Part shown: one piece after another, positions 32,651-36,958 of the stretch
How positions within the stretch are numbered: the stretch's first letter is position 1
Layout of the letters: each line of letters begins with the position of its first letter
Source: Candidatus Zhuqueibacterota bacterium
GTDB taxonomy: Bacteria; Zhuqueibacterota; Zhuqueibacteria; Zhuqueibacterales; Geothermadaptataceae
Assembly: GCA_015491485.1 (NCBI GenBank)
Contig: WFVT01000078.1
Location: forward strand, 1-36,958
Length of the DNA stretch: 36,958 nucleotides
Direction of reading: 5' to 3'
Program-made: the position numbers and the translations under genes
Notes under the pieces: model-generated
Database searches by the model: none
The model's input: only the letters and a program-made list of their open reading frames with translations
Told to the model about the DNA's origin: nothing

Positions 32651-33448
32651 ATGACACGATCGACGCCCGTTTTTTTCATTTCCGACGCCCATCTCGGTGC
32701 GCCACGACTTCAAGACGACCGTCAGCGTGAAAAACAGCTCATCGCTTTTCTGGAATATGCCGCTGCTGAATCCGGGGAAATCTATATCGTCGGCGATTTG
32801 TTCGAATTCTGGTTTGAATATCGCCAGGTGATCCCCAAACACAATTTTCCGATACTGGTTGCTCTGTATCGTATCGCATCCAGCGGCGTTACCATCCGGT
32901 ATTTGCCGGGCAATCATGATTTGTGGATCGGTGATTTTCTCCGCGACGAGATTGGCTTGCATGTGCTGCCCCGCGCAACCGAAGTCCGCCAAGGGGCGTT
33001 CAATATATTTGTAACGCACGGCGATGGGATGGCCAAACGCGATTACGGGTACCGGGTCTTGCGACGCATTCTGACCCATCGCCTGAACATTGCATTGTAC
33101 CGATGGCTGCATCCGGATATCGGCATTCCGTTCGCCAAACGGATGTCGCAAGTGAGCCGGGAAAAAGGACAGAACAAAAATCCGTTTGATGCCGATTATA
33201 GGGAATTCGCGCTATCGAAATTTGCGGAAGGCTACAACGGAGTCATCATGGGACATACCCATTTCCCATTGCATGAAATTTATGATGACCGGCACTACAT
33301 CAACCTCGGCGACTGGATTCGCCACTTTAGCTATGCCGAACTGCGTGAGGACGGCCCCGTTTTGCGGCAGTGGCCGTCCAAAACGGTTCTCATCGAACCG
33401 AAAACGAAAAAGTGGACGCCGGATGCGCTATCGCTCCCCATAAAATGA
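32651..33448 (+). CDS. UDP-2,3-diacylglucosamine pyrophosphatase-like metallophosphoesterase (LpxH family)
   Basis: The 265-residue product from MTRSTPVFFISDAHLG carries the full calcineurin-like metal set: SDAHLG, GDLFEFWFEY, GNHD, VTHGDG and MGHTHFP. The GDLFEFWFEY variant and overall length match LpxH and its close homologues, which release lipid X from UDP-2,3-diacylglucosamine during lipid A synthesis at the membrane. An in-frame extension to 32504 is rejected because it covers the promoter region. The gene stands alone on plus, 166 bases before the PBP1A gene. Related LpxH-like phosphoesterases of other function cannot be excluded. Confidence 0.85.
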   Translation: MTRSTPVFFISDAHLGAPRLQDDRQREKQLIAFLEYAAAESGEIYIVGDLFEFWFEYRQVIPKHNFPILVALYRIASSGVTIRYLPGNHDLWIGDFLRDEIGLHVLPRATEVRQGAFNIFVTHGDGMAKRDYGYRVLRRILTHRLNIALYRWLHPDIGIPFAKRMSQVSREKGQNKNPFDADYREFALSKFAEGYNGVIMGHTHFPLHEIYDDRHYINLGDWIRHFSYAELREDGPVLRQWPSKTVLIEPKTKKWTPDALSLPIK

Positions 33449-33614
33449 ATTGTTTTTAATGAATTGAAAATCAAAAGCCGTTTGCAGAAAAATACATACG
33501 AATAGGCGGATTTCCCGATTTTCAAACCGGATGAACACCGTCCGGTTGTCCAGATAACAAATTACCACCGCCTTCAAACGGCCCTTGAATGGATCAGAAA
33601 GCGGAGCTTTCGCC

Positions 33615-35759
33615 TTGAGAAAACGTACGAAAAAAGCCTTAAAATACGGCCTTGTCAGCCTGATCGTTGTCGGCGGCGGACTGAGCTATCTTTACTATTT
33701 GGTACAGGGATTACCCTCTTTGAACAAGCTGGAGGAATACCGTCCGCGATTGGCTTCCAAAGTCTATTCCGCGGACGGAAAGGTGATCCATGATTTTTTC
33801 TATGAAGAACGCCGCACTTATGTGCCCCTGGAAGAGATGCCTCCCTACATGTGGCAGGCGGTCGTTGCCATTGAAGACCGACGTTTCTTTGATCATTGGG
33901 GCCTTGACTTGAAACGCATCGCCAAAGCCATTGTGGTGGATATCATCTCGCTCAGCGCTCGAGAAGGCGCCAGCACCATCACCCAGCAGCTTGCACGCCA
34001 GCTTTACATGAACCAGAGCCTCGAAAAAACCATTACCCGGAAAATTCGCGAACAGCTCACCGCCATCCAGATTGAGCGGACTTATACAAAACGCGAGATT
34101 TTGGATATTTATTTGAATTATATGAATTTTGGGCATGGCTCATACGGTGTGCAATCCGCCGCTCAATTCTATTTCGGGAAAGATGCCCGTGATCTGACCC
34201 TGCCCGAATGCGCCATGCTCGCCGGATTATTGCAGCGGCCGGCGGCGCTCAGTCCCTACGTCAACCCCGACCGCGCAATGGCTCGCCGGAACCTGGTACT
34301 GTCGGCCATGAAAACGGTGGGGTTTATCAGCGAAGACGAATACAGGGATGCCATTGCCCAACCATTGGGCGTGCTCAAAGAAAAGCCCAAGCCCTACCAC
34401 GGCATTGCGCCGTACTTTGTCGAATACATCCGCCGCCCCCTGCAGGAAAAATACGGCTTTGATCTGTACACAGGCGGTTTGAAAATTTATACCACCCTGG
34501 ATACGCGAGTGCAATACTTCGCCGATCTCTACGTGCAAAAACAGATCAACAAATTGCAGGAACACACCAACCGCCGGTTGATGAAAGACCCGGAGAAGCT
34601 GCTGGAGGTCCTGGGCGAATCCTACCTTGACTCCCTCGGGATGACCATGGAAGCTTTTCTTGCCGACACCGCCCTGGTGGATTCAATCCTCACCGAGAAA
34701 TTACCGGTGCAGGCTGCGCTGGTGGCGCTCGACCCCACAACCGGCTACATTCTCGCCATGGTCGGAGGCCGGGATTTCGACAAATACAAATTCAACCGCG
34801 CCACTCAGGCACGGCGGCAACCGGGGTCGGCGTTCAAGCCGTTTCTGTACACCGCCGTAATCGACAACGGCTATCCGCCCACCCTGGAGCTGCTGAACCA
34901 ACCCGTGGTGGTGTTTCTGGAAAACGGCCAGCGCTGGAGTCCGCACAATTATAACGAAACCATGGGCGGCCTTACCACCATCCGTGAAGGGCTGCAAAAA
35001 AGCCTGAACCTGATTTCGGTGCGGCTGATTCAGGAGGTCACCAGGCCGGCGGTGGTGGTGGAATATGCGCGCAAGATGGGCATTTCCACGCCGATTCCGG
35101 CGGTGGATGCCATCGCCCTGGGCGCCGGCTCAGTGATCCCGCTGGAAATCACCAACGCTTATGGCGTGTTTGCCAACCAGGGCGTCCTGATGGAGCCCAT
35201 CGCGGTGATGCGTGTCGAGGATCAGTACGGCAACATTCTGGAAGAAAATGTGCCGCATGGTCGTGAAGTCCTGCGCAAGGCCACGGCTTACATCATGACC
35301 GATCTGCTGAAATCCGTGCTCAATGGCGGCACCGGCAGCCGTGCCCGTTGGATGTACCACTTTTACCGGCCGGCCGGTGGCAAGACCGGCACCACCAACG
35401 ATTATACCGATGCCTGGTTTGTGGGCTTCACCCCCCAGATTGTCTCCGGTGTGTGGGTCGGTTTTGATGATCCATCGCAAACCCTCGGTGAAGGGCAAAC
35501 CGGCTCGGCGGCGGCGCTCCCCATTTGGGCGCCTTTTATGAAAGCCGCTCATGATACTCTCGGTCTGCCGGAAGAGGATTTCCCCATGCCGGATGATGTC
35601 GTGCGGGTGGAAATCTGCAAAACCTCCAAAAAGCTGGCGAATCCTGAATGCCCGGAAGTTTACGAAGAAGTATTCATGAAGGAATACGAACCCACTCTGC
35701 GATGTGACGAGCATACCGGTTTACGCCGCACCAGCCACCGGCGTCGCCGGCTGCGCTAA
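33615..35759 (+). CDS. Class A penicillin-binding protein 1A
   Basis: This bifunctional peptidoglycan synthase has about 714 residues. A membrane helix (YGLVSLIVVGGGLSYLYYLV) follows a basic start. The GT51 glycosyltransferase domain shows AIEDRRFFDHWG near residue 85 and GASTITQQLARQLYMN. The transpeptidase domain shows catalytic Ser in GSAFKPFLYTA near 404, SLN in QKSLNLISVR and KTGTT near 589. Cys residues near the end (EICKTSKKLANPEC, RCDEH) form a tail seen in many FCB homologues. No ATG fits: TTG at 33615 with GGAG eight bases upstream is preferred over TTG at 33585. It ends in a basic RRRRLR tail. Confidence 0.94.
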   Translation: MRKRTKKALKYGLVSLIVVGGGLSYLYYLVQGLPSLNKLEEYRPRLASKVYSADGKVIHDFFYEERRTYVPLEEMPPYMWQAVVAIEDRRFFDHWGLDLKRIAKAIVVDIISLSAREGASTITQQLARQLYMNQSLEKTITRKIREQLTAIQIERTYTKREILDIYLNYMNFGHGSYGVQSAAQFYFGKDARDLTLPECAMLAGLLQRPAALSPYVNPDRAMARRNLVLSAMKTVGFISEDEYRDAIAQPLGVLKEKPKPYHGIAPYFVEYIRRPLQEKYGFDLYTGGLKIYTTLDTRVQYFADLYVQKQINKLQEHTNRRLMKDPEKLLEVLGESYLDSLGMTMEAFLADTALVDSILTEKLPVQAALVALDPTTGYILAMVGGRDFDKYKFNRATQARRQPGSAFKPFLYTAVIDNGYPPTLELLNQPVVVFLENGQRWSPHNYNETMGGLTTIREGLQKSLNLISVRLIQEVTRPAVVVEYARKMGISTPIPAVDAIALGAGSVIPLEITNAYGVFANQGVLMEPIAVMRVEDQYGNILEENVPHGREVLRKATAYIMTDLLKSVLNGGTGSRARWMYHFYRPAGGKTGTTNDYTDAWFVGFTPQIVSGVWVGFDDPSQTLGEGQTGSAAALPIWAPFMKAAHDTLGLPEEDFPMPDDVVRVEICKTSKKLANPECPEVYEEVFMKEYEPTLRCDEHTGLRRTSHRRRRLR

Positions 35760-35824
35760 CCGAGGAAATTCCAGGGGGAACATGCATTTTTTCAATCCAG
35801 ACGACCGCATCTCGTTCTCTTGGT

Positions 35825-35842
35825 AAAGCCCCACCCGGCTTT
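35825..35842. repeat. Short hairpin in the PBP1A-trmH convergent gap
   Basis: AAAGCC and GGCTTT frame a six-base loop between two convergent genes. No T tract follows on either strand, so termination is doubtful. On the minus strand the sequence CTAAAGCCGGGT also occurs in the terminator at 6841-6872 (see findings). The rest of 35760-35963 shows no gene. Confidence 0.35.
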
Positions 35843-35963
35843 AGCAATCGCCTGAAAGCATCGCGGGCTTTGGGGAATCGACCTGCAACGGCCGGCGGTC
35901 AATCTGACAAGTTGTATTTGTACGCCAAAGACGGGAAATCGCCGTTACAAAGAAACCTCTGCC

Positions 35964-36659
35964 TTAGCGGTTGGCCGCCTCCTCAAAAAACTTTTTCTCC
36001 AACAAATCAGGGCGGTTGATGATTTTGCGGATCCAGTTGAGTTTGATATCCAGGCGTTCCTCGGGGGTCAGTTGCCATGGGATATCGGATTGATGCAGGG
36101 CGGAAATGATGTGATATAAACAGATCGCCACGCTCACGGAAATATTGAAGCTCTCAGTGAACCCGAACATGGGGATGCGCACGTACTCGTCGGCCATGGA
36201 TAGCGCGGTTTCGGACAGGCCGAGTTCTTCCGTGCCGAACAACAGCGCCATTTTGCCTTCCAGCGGCAGCTCATGCAACAAGCAATCATCCCGGTGGGGG
36301 GTGGTGGCAATCAGCCGGTAGCCGCGCTGTTTCAGCTCGGTCAAACACGTAACGGTATTATCCTCATTCGCCCGATTGTACCGGTGGATATCCACCCATT
36401 TGGACGCGCCAAGGGTCACTCCCGCTTTGACTTCAAAAATATTCCGATTTTCAATCACATACAGGTCCTGGATGCCAAAACAGTCGCAAGAGCGCACCAC
36501 GGCGCTGGCGTTTTGCGGCTGATAGATATCTTCCAGCACGACCGTCACATAGCGCGTACGATGATCCAGGACCTGCTCAATTTTGCTCCGTTTATTTTCG
36601 GTGGCAAAACCGGATAGGTACTCGTAAAGCGCCGTTTTCATTTCGGTGGTCATCTTCAT
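35964..36659 (-). CDS. trmH: tRNA (guanosine-2'-O-)-methyltransferase, TrmH/SpoU family
   Basis: This 231-residue SPOUT enzyme 2'-O-methylates a tRNA guanosine, most likely G18, using SAM. Knot motifs are complete: NASAVVRSCDCFGIQDLYVIEN (motif 1 with catalytic Arg), LLFGTEELGLSETAL (motif 2) and VRIPMFGFTESFNISVSVAICLYHI (motif 3). The C-terminal helix region (ERLDIKLNWIRKII) matches TrmH rather than the rRNA enzyme RlmB, which has an extra N-terminal L30-like domain. The ATG at 36659 has AGAGGG two bases away; the ATG at 36653 has better spacing and may be used. It converges with PBP1A. Confidence 0.93.
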   Translation of the reverse strand: MKMTTEMKTALYEYLSGFATENKRSKIEQVLDHRTRYVTVVLEDIYQPQNASAVVRSCDCFGIQDLYVIENRNIFEVKAGVTLGASKWVDIHRYNRANEDNTVTCLTELKQRGYRLIATTPHRDDCLLHELPLEGKMALLFGTEELGLSETALSMADEYVRIPMFGFTESFNISVSVAICLYHIISALHQSDIPWQLTPEERLDIKLNWIRKIINRPDLLEKKFFEEAANR

Positions 36660-36680
36660 TTCCCTCTCAGTTTCTTTGCA

Positions 36681-36708
36681 AAAATAGCCAACATTGGAAA
36701 AATGTCAA
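36681..36708 (-). promoter_or_regulatory. Promoter for trmH
   Basis: On the minus strand a perfect -35 TTGACA (36703-36708), a 16-base spacer and TATTTT (36681-36686) lie just upstream of the trmH start. The remaining 36709-36958 has no clear gene. Confidence 0.65.
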
Positions 36709-36958
36709 GGGATTCTTTGCCTCGCTGAATGTCCGCCGTTTTTTACTGCTATGCCGGACATAACCAATTTTTCAATATTCCATATTTTGAGGCTCGGTAG
36801 TGCCGGGTGCGCCGGGGAAAAAAGGACGCTTTACGAAGTTTCGACAGGCGCATCGCAGCCGTGGCACTGGAAGCGGCGATGCCGGAATCGCCCTTTCCTT
36901 TGCAACCGGATCCCCCTATGGTCTCCTGCCCGATCGCCGGCCATAAGTTGGCGTATGC

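Noticed and set aside
1-36958. CRISPR array, prophage, insertion sequence or toxin-antitoxin system
   Set aside because: No regularly spaced direct repeats, transposase, integrase, phage structural gene or recognisable toxin-antitoxin pair was seen.

Overview
This window reads as a chromosomal segment of a diderm (Gram-negative-type), probably heterotrophic bacterium. Evidence for two membranes: an LpxH-type lipid A enzyme, a predicted outer-membrane beta-barrel ending in Phe, a lipobox substrate-binding protein and a class A penicillin-binding protein. The FnIII-like secreted protein with the motif LTWRTEFEQNVLGFEIQRR, the receiver-DUF4388 protein and the gene content suggest the FCB superphylum or a nearby candidate phylum (Calditrichota/KSB1-like). 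That placement is inference; there is no rRNA here to test it. I see no CRISPR array, prophage, insertion sequence or recognisable defence system. Most of the window is core genome, with some unusual accessory pieces.

Layout. (1) 49-6765, minus strand: an ABC importer of the ferric-iron/FbpABC type (lipoprotein, ATPase, fused double permease), followed after a 260-base gap holding a large imperfect inverted repeat by a secreted PIG-L (LmbE-like) deacetylase. (2) 6831-7307: a small secreted FnIII-like protein with its own terminator and a long, possibly structured leader. (3) 7659-14766, minus: a compact run of a fused phytol kinase-like/DUF92 membrane protein, FtsB/DivIC, DUF502, a beta-barrel protein, an RsbW-like anti-sigma kinase and a membrane-anchored SpoIIE phosphatase. 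(4) 14767-16024: a long gene-poor, AT-rich gap with three perfect DnaA boxes, a candidate replication origin or DnaA-controlled region. (5) 16025-18545, plus: a secreted M28 peptidase overlapping a receiver-DUF4388 protein. (6) 18677-22809, minus: YbbR, TsaD and a VWA membrane protein, tightly coupled; then a small zinc-ribbon protein and an unknown 104-residue protein.

(7) 23738-32418, minus: a housekeeping block. In transcription order: a bacterial microcompartment (BMC) shell protein, ispE, spoVG, tRNA-Gln(TTG), prs, rplY/ctc, pth, hppA, rpsF, ssb, rpsR, rplI. The order ispE-spoVG-prs-ctc-pth recalls Bacillus, ispE-tRNA-Gln-prs-rplY-pth recalls Geobacter-like genomes, and rpsF-ssb-rpsR-rplI is nearly universal. 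(8) 32651-36659: an LpxH-like phosphoesterase and PBP1A on plus, and a TrmH-type tRNA methyltransferase on minus.

The most interesting items are the DnaA-box-rich gap, an orphan BMC shell gene placed directly before ispE, a fused two-step isoprenoid-alcohol kinase-like protein, an SSB lacking the usual DDIPF-type tip, a ribosomal protein S6 with a tail as long as its fold, and a partner-switching pair encoded with a beta-barrel protein. All starts were chosen by eye from Shine-Dalgarno spacing and family N-termini; no database search was run.
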